A stretch of DNA of 64,000 bases from Acanthosepion lycidas (taxonomy: Eukaryota > Mollusca > Cephalopoda > Sepiida > Sepiidae). A program made the translations under genes and the position numbers. The number at the start of each line of letters is the position of its first letter. Within the stretch, counting starts at the first letter, position 1. Shown here one piece after another: positions 1 through 11,718 of the stretch. The notes beneath the pieces are model-generated. The model was not told the DNA's origin. It ran no database searches and worked only from the letters and a program-made list of their open reading frames with translations. The stretch is taken from assembly GCA_963932145.1 (NCBI GenBank), contig OZ010599.1:46495565-46559564 (forward strand), written 5' to 3'.

Positions 1-2055
1 CGAAAAAATAAGGCTTGCTTTAATAAAACTTCATTTAAATTATTAAATTATTTACATTAATTTAAATTATTTACATTTTTATGTTAGTTACAAACCAAAA
101 AAATAATGAAGTTTATTTTTTTAAAGATTGAATAAAAAAAATTATTTTCTATAAGATGGCCAAAAATATTAATTAATAAAATTAAATTTCTTCTTTTAAA
201 TTTACTTTGTTGTTTTAATATTCATTTTTTTAAAGTTATGCTTTTATTTACTATAGATATGAAAATAAATTCAAGAGAATAGAAATTTTAAAAATACATA
301 TAGCATTTTGAAATTATCAGCAGAATTAAAAAGTAAAACCTGTCAGAAGAATTATTCCTGTTCATTTTTGCTTTTTAATTCTGAGAATTTTGAATGCACT
401 CTAAAGCAATTATTACATATTTTTAATTTTATATCTTTGTAAATACAAATCATACGATGATAATTTTTTTAAATTTGTCGGTTGGGTGATACTGAGTCTG
501 TATATATATTTATTTTTTTGTCAATTTTTGTAGTTTTTTAGATTTAGCCGGATATACAAACACACAAAACTGCTCTTTATATATGTATAGATGTTGACAG
601 CTTGAATGACAGATGGAGTGTATCTAATGTTTTTCTAAGGTGGATATATTTGTAAAAAAAATAATTGAGGTATATAATGTGAGCATATATAATTTTTAAG
701 TATGCAGTAATCTTAAAAATTTAGGAAAATATTCTCCATAATCTAGTGTTTTATTGAATTTTAGATACTTTGGCTTTAAATTTACTATATTTATCACTGA
801 CATATTTTTCTGATAATGTTATGTATGAACAACCATATCAACAAAAATCAGCAAATTATACACATACAAAAAAAAATTCAAAATTCTTTTTAAAATATTG
901 GTATTTGATATAAATTTTTCCATCATTAATTATAGTTTATAACAGTATCATCTCAAAGGCACAAAGTAATACAGAAATTTAAAACTATAAATTATTCTCA
1001 TTAATAAATGAAAACAATTCTTGTAAAAATTGATTATTCATCAAAAAAATGTTTTTCTTATGACAATAGTGTACTTAATATATTTTATACATAAAAGCAA
1101 TTAAGAGCTTTCCTAATTAAAAAGATGTCTTAGTTTTATTACATTTTTATTTTACAATTCAGAGCAGATTTTCAATAAGTGAATTTATTACAAAAAAAAT
1201 TGATGTAAATTCTCCAAGGAGTGCTCCTTTTAACTATTATTAAGTGGCACAAAACTTAATTTCTTATAATTAAAAAAATGGGCTAGCAGATGTAAAAAAA
1301 AAAAAATAAAAAAAAATATTACCAAAACATAAATATGGATCTATGCGTTTAGTTTAGTTAGCTGAAAACAAAATCTAGCAAATGGTTGTAATTATGATTT
1401 GCAAGGAATATTTTTGTTTTTTTGCACATAATTTAAAAACAGAATTCAGCATTTCAAAAATAATTTCATTCATTTGTGAATAAGTCCTGAAAATTTCATT
1501 AAAAATCTGACAATTATTTGATTTTTGCAAAAAAATATTCAAATCAGTGTGTTTTTCACTGCAAAAAAGTTGCTAAAATTTCCTATACTAATCTTTGGTT
1601 CTGCTGGTAATGCAAAAAAAAGATTTTTAACTGAAATTTCAAACATTCTAAAAAGGATCAGAAAATATCATTTAATAATCAAAAATCTTTTCGTCTTTCC
1701 TCTTAATAATAACAAAGATTTTTACAATAAAACTTTGTTTTTATTAAGTTTGGGTCATTTTTTCATTACATTATGTTAATTTTTTAGTGAATCAGTAGTG
1801 GTCCTTATCATAATTTGTAAATATTTTTAATGTTTAAAGTATCAGACTTACTTTCCAGTACACTATATTTTCACATCTTGTTTTTTTCATTCTGTATTTA
1901 TTTATAACATTTAAAATTATCTTGTTTCCCAGATTTATATCAGGCTGATGAATCAACTAAACATTTGGGGAAAAACTTAACTGTGAATGTACATACATTT
2001 ACTATAAATTTATGATAGAATATAAGTTTTAATGTAATGGGTAAATAATTAAATA
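1..2055. other. AT-rich non-coding DNA, no gene recognised
   Basis: Very AT-rich sequence with many short homopolymer runs. The one longer open frame (1525-1779) is lysine/phenylalanine/leucine-rich, resembles no family I know and is best explained by base composition. Parts of the stretch (about 610-715 and 1685-1785) resemble 58.19-58.31 and 58.36-58.45 kb, so an old dispersed AT-rich repeat is likely. Confidence 0.6.
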
Positions 2056-2135
2056 TTAGGTTGGTGCAAAAATAATTTCGTTTTCTCATATAGTAACATA
2101 TGTTGGAAAACGAAATTATTTTTGCACCAACCTAA
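2056..2135. mobile_element. 80-bp mariner-type MITE (MADE1-like)
   Basis: An 80-bp near-palindrome begins TTAGGTTGGTGCAAAAATAA and ends with its complement. The outer 30 bp on each side are perfectly complementary around a 20-nt centre, and TA lies directly outside each end (2054-2055 and 2136-2137). The terminal sequence is that of mariner elements of the Hsmar1/cecropia type. The length and almost coding-free palindrome match human MADE1, the source of miR-548 hairpins. No mismatch in the arms suggests recent insertion. Confidence 0.88.
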
Positions 2136-2551
2136 TATTTTACTATTCATTGAGTCAATAATAAGTAAACCAAAAAAATATGATTGGATAGCTTCAGTAT
2201 AGCATCCAAAAACATTTTATATAATAGCATTTTATTGCAGTCTTAAAAAAATTGTCCTTTATAGAGTTTTATAAAATAATTAAGTTAACTAAAAAATGGA
2301 CTAAACTCATTATTGAAAGTTTATAAGATTAGCTTGCTCTATGGTAAGTGCCAGAATAAAGCAGGCATTTAATTACATTCCAAAAATCTTGGAATGTGAA
2401 TAAAAATAAAACAACCACAAAAGTATTAACTAAATCAGAAATTTTATGTTTTTAAAGTTATTGATATGCTTTTTGTTTTTTTTTATTATATGATTCTATC
2501 ATTTTATCTTTTATATTATTCACAATCTTTTTTCTTTATTTTCAACTACAG
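2136..2551 (+). other. Non-coding DNA upstream of the CDPF1 exon, probably intron
   Basis: AT-rich DNA that ends in a pyrimidine-rich tract and an AG at 2550-2551, the likely 3' splice site of the CDPF1 exon. No upstream CDPF1 exon was recognised in the window. Confidence 0.5.
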
Positions 2552-2580
2552 CGGGAGAAATTTCCAAACTGGAAAAAAAA

Positions 2581-2937
2581 ATGGCCGAAAAACAAGAACC
2601 CAAGTCAACAGATTCAGAAAGGAAAATATTCACATGCAGCAAATGCAAATTTTCTTCCTCATATTTTTATTATGGCAAAACTCCGCCTAATGCAAAAGAT
2701 GTAGGCCTTCTTGAATCAGCATATGTCATAAAAGATCCCTTTACACCTGATACCCATCATAGAAGTTTCATTTGTTTAGGTTCCCACTGTAGCTATTGTT
2801 CACAGCCTATATGCATGGATAAAACTTGCAGTTACTTTTATCAGAAAAGATTCTGTGTGGACTGTATCTCAAAATTCATATTAGAGTTCCCACAACAGGT
2901 ACAAAATGAACTTAAAAAGAAAATGCTTTCTGCATAA
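2581..2937 (+). CDS. CDPF1: CDPF1, cysteine-rich DPF motif domain-containing protein 1
   Basis: The open frame encodes 118 residues, close to the roughly 120 of vertebrate CDPF1, and spans the whole conserved domain. Visible landmarks are a CxxC pair at C19/C22, the family signature DPF at residues 52-54, a CxxC at C70/C73, and C78, C83, C92 and C95 in the block ending CVDC. A zinc-binding fold is implied by the cysteine spacing. The cellular function of the family is not established. The exon begins after a polypyrimidine-AG splice site (2550-2551), so 2552-2580 is either 5' UTR or in-frame coding. I chose the ATG at 2581 because it gives the usual length, but the frame stays open upstream to the splice site, so a start in an earlier exon is possible. 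AATAAA follows at 2951. Confidence 0.92.
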   Translation: MAEKQEPKSTDSERKIFTCSKCKFSSSYFYYGKTPPNAKDVGLLESAYVIKDPFTPDTHHRSFICLGSHCSYCSQPICMDKTCSYFYQKRFCVDCISKFILEFPQQVQNELKKKMLSA

Positions 2938-2950
2938 GATCAAATTAAAA

Positions 2951-2956
2951 AATAAA
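2951..2956 (+). promoter_or_regulatory. CDPF1: Poly(A) signal of CDPF1
   Basis: AATAAA lies 14 nt after the CDPF1 stop codon, giving a very short 3' UTR. Confidence 0.7.
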
Positions 2957-3325
2957 CATTTCAGTATAGTCATTTTCAAAATTTTGAATTTTATATTCTT
3001 ATGTAGAATAAACAAATTCATGTCAACATTTTCACATTACCATCCCAGGAACACCTTGACAAAGTCATTAATTTAACACTGATACATGAAAGATAAAAAG
3101 GAATCGTCTTTTTTAGATGTGTAATAGCACAGCACTATTCTATTTGGATAAATGATTTATTAGTACATAAAAAACAACAAATGTTAAATGTACACATTGC
3201 TGAAGAAACAATAAATAAGGTTTTATAATATATTACTTTGTATATAAAAGTCATATAATGTTAAAAGTTTTATGTTGATTCTCAACCTAAATATCTTTGT
3301 GGCATCCAACTGTTACGTCAGATTG
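2957..3325. other. No gene or repeat recognised
   Basis: AT-rich DNA between the CDPF1 poly(A) signal and the retroelement leader. No coding signal seen. Confidence 0.5.
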
Positions 3326-4330
3326 TGATGTCAGCCGATCCTGGGTCTTATCCTGGTCGCGGCGCCAATTGTGATGATCTAACCTTTAAGTGATTCGGAT
3401 GGGAATCTGGTTAGATTCGATATCAGCCTCGTCGTTCCCAACTCGCTTCCAACGTCTGGTTACCGAAGTAACTACTTTGATCTCCAGTCTGCCTACCCAC
3501 GTTGTGAATTGATCTTAGGCAGACAAAATCAATCAGCGTCGGGGCCGTACTGCAAGCTTGAGTTCGAATGAGGGCGGTATCGCACAAGTACATGCAAAAG
3601 AAAAGAAAATAATAAATGGAAAATGGTATCAAACAAAGGATAACAATGCTTTATATCTGGTTGCTGGATACATAGGACTGCGTCTATCTCCCGACCCGCT
3701 ATATGGATTGTGACACGTGGTTTTTAAGCGAGTCTTAACATCTTAAGTTGTCTGTTCCCTAATAAACTGGCTCTTGGTGTGTCTTCAGGCGATAGTCGTA
3801 AAACTTATTTGGTAGTATGGATCTAAGTCGCCCTTCAAAATTAAATTGTCCTAGGATTGAAGATGAGTTCGGAAGTTGCGCGAATCTTGGTCAGCTTCTT
3901 AGTAGTGGGGCTTCAGAGCTCTCAACTGGAACTCACTCGGACTCAACTGAGAACTAACTCAAAACTGATTTTTGCTCGCTGCGAATTTGCTTATATGGAC
4001 GCCGATTCAAAACCGGGGGTGGGCTTGTCAGGGTTTGAGGTTCCTTGATAAGTCTAAATCCATAAACCCCTTCTTTTGTTTTCGGTCAGGAAAAATTTAT
4101 TATTTCCATTTTTGGAAGTCTTCTCTTACTCCCACCTTCTCTTATTCTCATATGGACACCTCACCATGCCCCAGAGGTGCGTCAACGGTCCTCCCCACTT
4201 CTTTGTAGTAATCCTTCATACCTAAACTCTCTGCGGCTGCCTCCTTGCGTCACATGATCACCTCCGCCTGGCTGGTTAGCATTCAACCAATGGTCGATCA
4301 ACAGTGCGGGCGTGACTAGACTAGCCTTGT
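3325..4330 (-). mobile_element. LTR plus primer-binding site of a Ty3/gypsy-like retrotransposon
   Basis: On the minus strand the LTR ends ...CATCACA at 3370. It is followed two bases later by TTGGCGCCGCGACCAGG (3352-3368), a typical tRNA primer-binding site beginning TGGCGCC, and then a short leader up to about 3325. Within the LTR, a TATAAAG-like box on the minus strand lies near 3650. The outer LTR end is not fixed; a TGT at about 4290 on the minus strand is a candidate. The sequence is clearly richer in G+C than its surroundings. No gag or pol follows, so this is a truncated or recombined remnant. Confidence 0.55.
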
Positions 4331-4336
4331 TTCTTA

Positions 4337-4406
4337 AAAAAAAATATCTTGTTCAAACAAAAAAAAAAAAAAATTATCCTTTTTTTTTTTTTTTTTTTTT
4401 TTTTTC
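4337..4406. repeat. Poly(A)/poly(T) tracts
   Basis: An A-run near 4362-4375 is followed by a T-run at about 4380-4406. The lysine-rich minus-strand frame over it is an artefact of the T tract. Confidence 0.85.
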
Positions 4407-4627
4407 CTTTGTCTTCCTTCCTTAATCGCAGCCTTCATCCTCAATGTCACCTGGGATCTATCAAGGGTTTTGGTCAGCCAAAAAAACAATTTCATTGTTT
4501 TAGCCGTATTTAAATTATGGATGTCAACCTCCGACAACACAGTCCCTTATTACCACGACCGAATTTCCAACATATCTTTGTCCAACGTGGGCGGTATCAG
4601 ATGACCTATTAAATTCTTTTCAGACAG

Positions 4628-5035
4628 CATTGTTTGCCACAAAGACACAGTTAATTTTTTATCTATCTAAACAAAACAAAAAAACTGTGTATCAACCAGG
4701 ACCTTGTTAGCTTTAGACTTATGACAATGGCCGACAGAACTCCCACCATTGTTTTCGACTATCAAAATAACATTTTCAAATGTCTCTTCTCGTAGGTGAC
4801 TTTATCTTTAAAAATTTCCTCGCAAGGAATTTCACCACTCCTGATAATCTGTTTGCCACAAAGACACAGTTAATTCTTTATCTATTTAAAAAAAAACTAT
4901 GTATCAACATGGACTTTGTTAGCTAGCCCTACGACAATGGCCGTCAGAATTTTCACCATTTTTTCCATTATCAAAATAACATTGCCAAATGTCTCTGTCG
5001 TGGGTGGCCTCACTTTATCATATAAGTTAAGTCTC
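4628..5035. repeat. Tandem duplication, period about 225 bp
   Basis: The block beginning TTTGCCACAAAGACACAGTT at about 4630 recurs at about 4857. Both copies continue through matching stretches (GACAATGGCCG, then ATCAAAATAACATT) for about 180 bp, with scattered substitutions. Confidence 0.8.
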
Positions 5036-5220
5036 GCCTCTCTTTTTCTTTCTTTTCTTTCTCTTTTTGCACCCATAAATGGTGTCACATCTCGTTCTTT
5101 TTTTAATTCAAGACTTTTTAAATATCTAACATTTCAAACTATAAACATAGCTTTAACAGCAGCAATAAGAAAAGAAATGCCTCAATGAATGATAATGTAT
5201 AACAGTAGTAGGCAGATCAA

Positions 5221-5350
5221 GTTTAAGGTTGTACACTTAACCTAGTGAATTAAAGCATTGGTTTGTAAGTTTGGTGACAGTAATTGTGAGTTCAATCCCC
5301 TGGGCTGAGTAGTGCAAACTTAAACTCGGGGAAAATAGAGCAATCAATAA
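5221..5350 (+). repeat. Degenerate tRNA-derived SINE-like sequence
   Basis: GAGTTCAATCC at about 5288-5298 resembles a polymerase III B box and is preceded at tRNA-like distance by a weak A-box-like stretch. No cloverleaf can be drawn, so it is not a tRNA gene. Confidence 0.35.
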
Positions 5351-5578
5351 CTGAGCAGTACTAAAATAAGAACCAGACGAGATATCCCTAGACATGCTCA
5401 GCAGAATGAAAACAATCTACTATTGATGAAATAAATGGTTCAGTTTGAAATTTGCTGAAGGTGTAGTGATAGAAAAATGAAAATTTCCCTATTTCAAAAA
5501 CATAAAATAGAAAGTATGGAACCATTTTGTTTTTCCATAAAGAAATGAAAAGAAAAGAGACCAAAAGGTCCTCATTCT

Positions 5579-6010
5579 TAAATATAGGTGAAGAAAAGTG
5601 ACTGTCAAATGAGTCACACTTGTGAACCAATCAGAAAGCAAGGGAGAATTCTACAATGAATTCCTTCGTCTTGGAAAAGTGTATAAACACAGATGATCAG
5701 ACCAGAATATCGATAAATTAATATTGTCCTTCTCTCAAGCTAGTGGACCTTCCACGCAAGAAACAAATCTTCACTACTTGGCTGCTGCATCATTGATAAA
5801 TATAAGTGAAGAAAAATGATTGTCAAATGAGTCTCAGCTGCGAACCAATCAGAAAGCAAGAGACAATTCTAAAATGAATTCCTTTGTCTCAGAAATGTGT
5901 ATAAATATAGATAATCAGACAAAAGGAACCAGAGTCGAGTTAATATCATCCTTCACCCATGCTTGTGGGCCTTCCACACAAGAAACAAATCTTCACTACT
6001 TGGCCACTGC
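5579..6010. repeat. Tandem duplication, period about 220 bp, with CCAAT motif
   Basis: Two head-to-tail copies (about 5579-5797 and 5798-6010) share GAACCAATCAGAAAGCAAG, AATTCT.AATGAATTCCTT and AAACAAATCTTCACTACTTGG. They differ by scattered substitutions and one small insertion. Each unit carries CCAATCAG, a CCAAT-box motif. The open frame over the second copy has no counterpart in the first and is probably not coding. Confidence 0.82.
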
Positions 6011-8792
6011 ACAAACAACATCTGCCTCCCATTGCCATATTCCTCCTGTGCCTTATTTTACCTGGACCCTTAACAGTGAGTTAGGATTACTAATACCAAC
6101 AGAATACATACATGTATACACATTAACATTACAAGGACTTTCTTAGACATATGCTAAAGGACATAGTCATTCAATACATGAACCTTCCATATAAACTCTT
6201 TAAATTTTTTATATTTTAAGATCTATAGATTTCTATCTTTACATGCAAAATATATCTTTGTACTAATTATCTTTGCATTTGCTTTTAAAATGCAAAAAAT
6301 TGGTGTATATTGGGATATGGATGTTATCTGATGATAACCACCTGTAAACCCACAAAACACCAAAAGCCATACTACATCCAATATCATACATCCCACAAAT
6401 GTAAACCAATAATCTTCAACACCACAAAAATTATTCAGATTGACAAACACTTAAAACCTGGATGTCACAATGGCTGAAATGTTATAATGATGATAGCAAA
6501 GATGAAGACAATAGTGCTAAGGTAAATAATGATAACTCCTCATCAAAAAAGTTTAGACAGTAATTAAAATATTGTAATAATCAAAGTATTGTTTTTTTTT
6601 CATATCTTTTAATAATATTTTGATTTGTAATCTCAAATCCTATATCTTTCATTCTGGGATCATCAGGTCTGTCAAATGGGTAGTTTCAGTATTAGTCTGA
6701 TACTGATTCATTATTCCAAGGATTATCCAAATCCAACAATCAGAATATAGAATATGATGAATTTTGGCAAAATAGTTCACAAAATACAAGATGTATGACA
6801 GGAAATACATACTCTATATTTCTTAAACTGTTTATGTATTGTATAAATAAAAGCTACATCTGTGACATGACTCTGAAATGGCTAATGCAAGAAATGTATA
6901 ACTTTCAACAGACATATTGGTTCTTAAAGACACATAATCTCTGTTCAAGCATAAAACTGTTTCAGACCAGATTTTATTGGAATTCAATTTTTACCAGTGA
7001 CTTTAATTTTTTTTAAATTATAAAGCAAATCAGCAAAAACAATATTCATTTGTTTTTAAAATTATCAACTTTGTTGTTTTTTTCATAATTATTCGGTTGA
7101 ACCATACACTGACTTCCTGTTAAGGATATTTGTATCCATTGCATTAAGAATCACTTTCACACCATTGCCAAGAAAAACATTGAATGATAACAATTCATTT
7201 CAACAATATTAAAAAGTAATAAAAATGGTAGGCTTGCTTTAACTATCACCCACTTACAATTGTGACTTTAATCCACTTTGATGATAGACATTAGAATCAA
7301 ATTTTGTTTTCTAGAATTGTGATTAAATCATAACTCATTTTGCTTATAGTTCTAGTTTATTTCCATCAGTACTAAAGAACGGAAACATGTGAAACCACAA
7401 AAGATTTATGCAAAAAAATTGTTTACTTGTGGTCCTATTGTGAATCAATCAACAGGATGAAAAGAAGTAATCCTTGTAGATTTTAGGTTACACCAATTAC
7501 TGTACTAATTTTTTATATCAAAAGTATATGTTTTTTGCTTCTCTAGATTTGTTGTCACGTCCCCTTTTTTCAGGTTTTGCTTTCTATCATTTTGTACACA
7601 AAGCAAAAGATTCTTACTTTAATAATATGTTTAAAAAAAAGTCTGATGGCAGATATCCTCAAACAGGAAGTAGTCATGTTTTTTATGTCCTGATAACTTA
7701 GTGGTTGGGGCCATGCCTATAGCTATGTCGTATCTGGTCAGATGTATATCCAATAACATCAAATTTCAATTGAAGAAGTAGTTTGTTTTGTAGTGAAGAG
7801 GTTGTGTGTTACATGATTGTAATGGATGAGGTAACTGTTGGTCACCAGTTTGTAGCAGAGTGGGTTACAACTCATTGCTGATTAGGATGAAGACTTTCAA
7901 AGTAAATAAATTCAACATTTTCAAAAGAAATGAATTTCAATATGTGGAAGAATTTTACATATATTTATATAAAGATCAACATAGCTCACAAAAGAAAACA
8001 AATTATATTTACATGTATACAGATTGCTCAAGAAAGTAAGGAAAACCATTTATTTGCTTAACTGTAGTGTGTATATGCAGCTGTGTGATGTCCATGTAGG
8101 TTTGTTGAAATTTAGGTAGCTTTCCAGGGAAATTTCCAGGTATGGATGAGACAACGTTGTCACTACTACATCTCGGAGTAAAAAGAGAGTTTGTGTCCTT
8201 TTGTAGTCCTGAATAGAATGACACTACATGGACATCCTGAAGGACAAGGTTTGGTAATACCACAGTTCAATATGAAGATGGATATCCCTAAATTATGTTA
8301 GAAAACTCTGAGAAACTAAAGCAAGAATAATAAATAAAATGTTATCATCTCTGTTGCTATCAAGAACAATGATTAGAAAAAAGTACGAGGTTAATTTTGT
8401 GACAAAATTCTTTACTATGAGATATTTTCATAAAAAAACAAAATGACATACATTGCCACATGAAAGAAAAGAAGTAAATATACTTATTTCAATATCTTCT
8501 TTGGTAAACTTACTTAAGACGATTAAACAAATGTAAAAAAAGAAAACTAAAAAACCTTCAATAAACTAATATTTTGATAAAACTTTCATAGACAAAACTG
8601 TTTTGAGCTTACTGAGTTAAGTATTGCCTCCAGTCAAGTGACTAGAGTGATATGGTTACAAGTTAGTGATAGTGCCTTGATTCCTATTCACCTTCCTACT
8701 GTATTCTATAAATATAGATACAGATACATAGAGTCTACCCAATAAATCTATATACACTTCAGTTTTATAAAATTGCAATAACACATTTTACT
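6011..8792. other. No gene recognised
   Basis: About 2.8 kb of AT-rich DNA with only short, low-complexity or unfamiliar open frames. I see no splice-flanked conserved exon, no transposase motif and no tandem array. Confidence 0.5.
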
Positions 8793-8933
8793 ATGGGGTT
8801 CTTAAAGGATGTTGCATATTACAGAAAAATGACTAAATCGGCAACTCTTAGACAAGAAATTGAAAATGCATGTACAGCAATCCCACTGGACACTTTGGCC
8901 AACGTTGTCCAAAGCAGTAGTTCGCTGTACTAA
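8793..8933 (+). pseudogene. C-terminal fragment of a mariner/IS630-like transposase
   Basis: A 46-residue frame begins MGFLKDVAYYRK and contains TLRQEIENACTAIP and LANVVQ. This is the pattern after the last catalytic residue in DDE transposases of the mariner/IS630 group (FLWG.LK..VY, then a helix with AIP...L..V...). Nothing N-terminal to it is recognisable nearby. Confidence 0.5.
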
Positions 8934-9072
8934 TAAATATATGTAAGCTAAATTTTGATTGTAGAGTCCAAAGTTAACTTGTATTAATCTTGTGATGTCT
9001 GAATAAATTTAGTATTACAATATCTATACAGGTTTTTCCTTTACTGAAGTTTGTATACGTTTTTTGGCAGAC

Positions 9073-9075
<3 letters not shown>

Positions 9076-9121
<46 letters not shown>
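9076..9121. repeat. (TA)n microsatellite
   Basis: A pure TA/AT run directly in front of the Tc1-like terminal sequence. Confidence 0.95.
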
Positions 9122-9123
<2 letters not shown>

Positions 9124-10060
9124 TGTGGGGAAACAAATATTCGTAAATTTTTAATTTATTGTGTTTCCAACTAATGAATAAACATACTTTTCATATTAAC
9201 TGTACACAAATGCATAACTAAATATGCACAGAAAACAAAAAATTTTGATCTAATAGAAAAATCCTATTTATCCATTTTAATGGTTTTAAAACTTTTAAAT
9301 TGCTTTAATATTCTAGATTATTCAAGTGGAATATTCTTGAATGTTCCAACAATGTTATTAGTAGTTATTTTTAGCCTAAAAAGTATAAATAGAACATTCT
9401 GTAATTGATATTCATGCAAGAAGGTTATCATCATGGCAAGAAGTAAAGAATTGACAAATTTGCAAAAATTGTTAAGATCTGAAAAGAAGGTAAAAGTTAC
9501 AGTAGAATCTCAGACAACCTGAACATTCCATTTACTACCATTAGTTCATTCATTGCAAGGTATAAAAAACTCAAAACTGTTGAAAACCAAAGAAGAACTG
9601 GTGCTCCACAGAAGATTTCTTCAAGATCTTCAAGGAAATTAATGTGCCAAATTAAACAAAATCCAGTGGTTACTCATCAAGAGTTGCAGGATGATTTGCT
9701 TTCATCAGGAATCTGTGCCACTAAATGGACAATAAGCAATGAAATTCATAGGAACAATCTAAAGTCACACTCCCCTCAGAAAACTCCACATGTGGGTTTA
9801 AGATCAAAAGATGAATATGAGATAAAATAATCAGGTGAAAGTTTATTATGCAGCAGGACAATAACACAAAACATATTGCCAATACAACTAAGGACATCAT
9901 CAGGGAAAAAAATGGACAGCTTTAGACTGGCCGAGTCATAACCCAATAGAGTATGCATTTCATCTCTTGAAGAGACTAAAAGAAGAAAGCCTCCAAGACA
10001 GACAAGAAGTGAAAAAAGCTATGTTAAAAGTATGATTTGATACAAAAGATGGTATATCCT
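9122..10060 (+). mobile_element. Degraded Tc1-like DNA transposon
   Basis: After the TA run, CAGTGTGGGGAAACAAATAT is a Tc1-type terminal repeat. A transposase relic follows. MARSKELTNLQKL at 9433 resembles the N-terminal HTH start. The frame at 9642-9830 reads NPVVTHQELQDDLL and LKSHSPQKTP, matching the second HTH and the R.SP.KTP linker. From about 9848, MQQDNNTKH and then ITQ..M resemble the QQDN..H...S.D.NPIE catalytic region in broken frames. The part between the linker and the first catalytic region is deleted. I could not find the matching right terminal repeat. Confidence 0.7.
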
Positions 10061-10399
10061 AAGCTGTTTAACTCAAGCCGATGGTCACTGCATACTTTAT
10101 TATTTATGGTTAGTTTAGTGGTTCTCTATAGGTTTTGGTCAACTATCACAGGACCATTTATATGGTGCACTAAGTGAGCAAATATTTCACCAAAGTTTAT
10201 GTAAGCAGATATTTGTTGGTGAAAGCAAACTTTGCTACTGGACTACAGTTGTAAAAGCACAGAGTGAGAACTGGATGCACTCAAATTGGCATGTGTAAAT
10301 ACTATGCAATTGTAATACAATAAAGTGAAACTTGGATTTGAACCAGAATATATGTGTACAATATATTAGTTTCACCAGTTCTGACCTGAACGGCTAGAA

Positions 10400-10660
10400 C
10401 CCGCCATGCTATGAACATTGTAATAAACCACCCTCATTCTCTTCATACTCCATTAGCAAGATGTAAGTTCCTCTCGAGTAGCTTCTTCCCATAAACTGCT
10501 GATTTATGGAAGTGACTCCCAAGAGGATGCTTTCCGAATCACTATAATCTTGGCTTGTTCAAATCTAACATCAACTGTTATCTTCTCCACATATCCCCAT
10601 AAACTGTGCGTCATAGTCTGTAACCCTTTACCTCGAATGACTTGTAGAGAATGAACATCA
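10400..10660 (+). mobile_element. 3'-end fragment of a CR1/Jockey-like LINE
   Basis: About 250 bp match the end of the LINE at 21.13-21.34 kb. Shared landmarks include the TTCTTCCC block (FFP.T.DLW..LP), CCGAATCACTATAATCTTGG and the final TTTACCTCGAATG. The reading frame is broken. It is 5'-truncated, as expected for LINE insertions. Confidence 0.65.
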
Positions 10661-10959
10661 TTGTAAAAGAAAATAACCTATTATGGGTTTTTTTTAATGA
10701 TGATAGAATATAAGCAGGAAGGGATTATTGTTATATTATGTATATAAGGTGTATATAAAATGTCCTTTCATGGTGTTGACATATTGACCATGATATTAAA
10801 ATCAAAATTTTCAAGTAAAATTGAAAAAGATTGTTTAACCCAAGAACATCAGGGTCAAATTCAACCTTGACTGCCTCAAGGATCCCAACATTTGTGAGGG
10901 TTTCAAACAACTGTTGGTGGAAAATTTGCACTGATACTTATGGTGTAGGAAGACACTGA

Positions 10960-11400
10960 AATGTTAATGGCCAACTGCAACTCAGTTATGATTGAAGCAG
11001 TTAAAGACATCATTGGAATGCAACACTCAAAAGAAACCATAGGTCACTGAGAAAATACTGTAGTTCTATGATGCATAGAGGATACTGAAAAATGTTAGAT
11101 TCATCACAGAAGCAGAGAAGGGAATGAGAAAATAAGAAAGCAGAAAGAAGACAAATGGATCAAATGTTCAGAAATTGAAGAAAATCTAAAGAACAGTAGC
11201 AAGAATGGATTCCAGATTGTGAAAGATCTCAACAAGCAGAAACAATGTAGAATTAATACCATCCAAGATAAAAATTGAAACTGCCTAACAGAATCCAACA
11301 ACATCATAGAAAGATGGACAGAGTACTGCCTTGAGTTCCACAACCATCTTGTCAGAGAAAACTCTGATGTCCTAGTTGTCCCAGAATCCTCAAAAGTGTA
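10960..11400 (+). mobile_element. LINE fragment, linker between endonuclease and reverse transcriptase
   Basis: In plus-strand frames, FQIVKDLNKQKQ, TIQDKN and IIERWTEYCLEFHN occur in order. This resembles the segment before the RT domain in endonuclease-RT LINE proteins (KSLTK..., TIKDKNG..L.., RW.EY...L). In-frame stops interrupt it. No RT core follows. Confidence 0.55.
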
Positions 11401-11532
11401 AAGAAATTGGATCTTGCAACCGTTTTTGAGTAATATTTCATCAATTTCTGTGAGTGATCATACATCTTCCTGTTTGAGGTGAAGAAATTGTTCACTTCCA
11501 TTTTATAATAGCCATTCATTATTTTGTATATA

Positions 11533-11718
11533 CAGTGTAACCCGGATATAAGAGTGTTGTCGGGACGGAGAAGAAGTCTCTTATATCCGGGTTTTTCTTA
11601 TATCAGGGTTTGGTCTATTTTGTTTACATTAACACAGGCTCTAATTTGGGACCAGAGAAAATCTCTCTTATATCCGGGTTTCTATTATATCCGGGTCTCT
11701 TATATCCGGGTTACACTG
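11533..11718. mobile_element. Pogo/Tigger-like MITE, copy 1
   Basis: A 186-bp element with terminal inverted repeats CAGTGTAACCCGGATATAAG and complement, bounded by TA on both sides. The inside contains further CTCTTATATCCGGG blocks. A second copy of about 155 bp, with its interior in the opposite orientation, lies at 37533-37687. No coding capacity. Confidence 0.88.

Noticed and set aside
4334-4540. Open frame with polylysine on the minus strand
   Set aside because: The lysines come from a poly(T) tract and nothing else in the frame resembles a protein.
5820-6146. 108-residue plus-strand frame as a gene
   Set aside because: Covers the second unit of a tandem duplication; the first unit has no matching frame.
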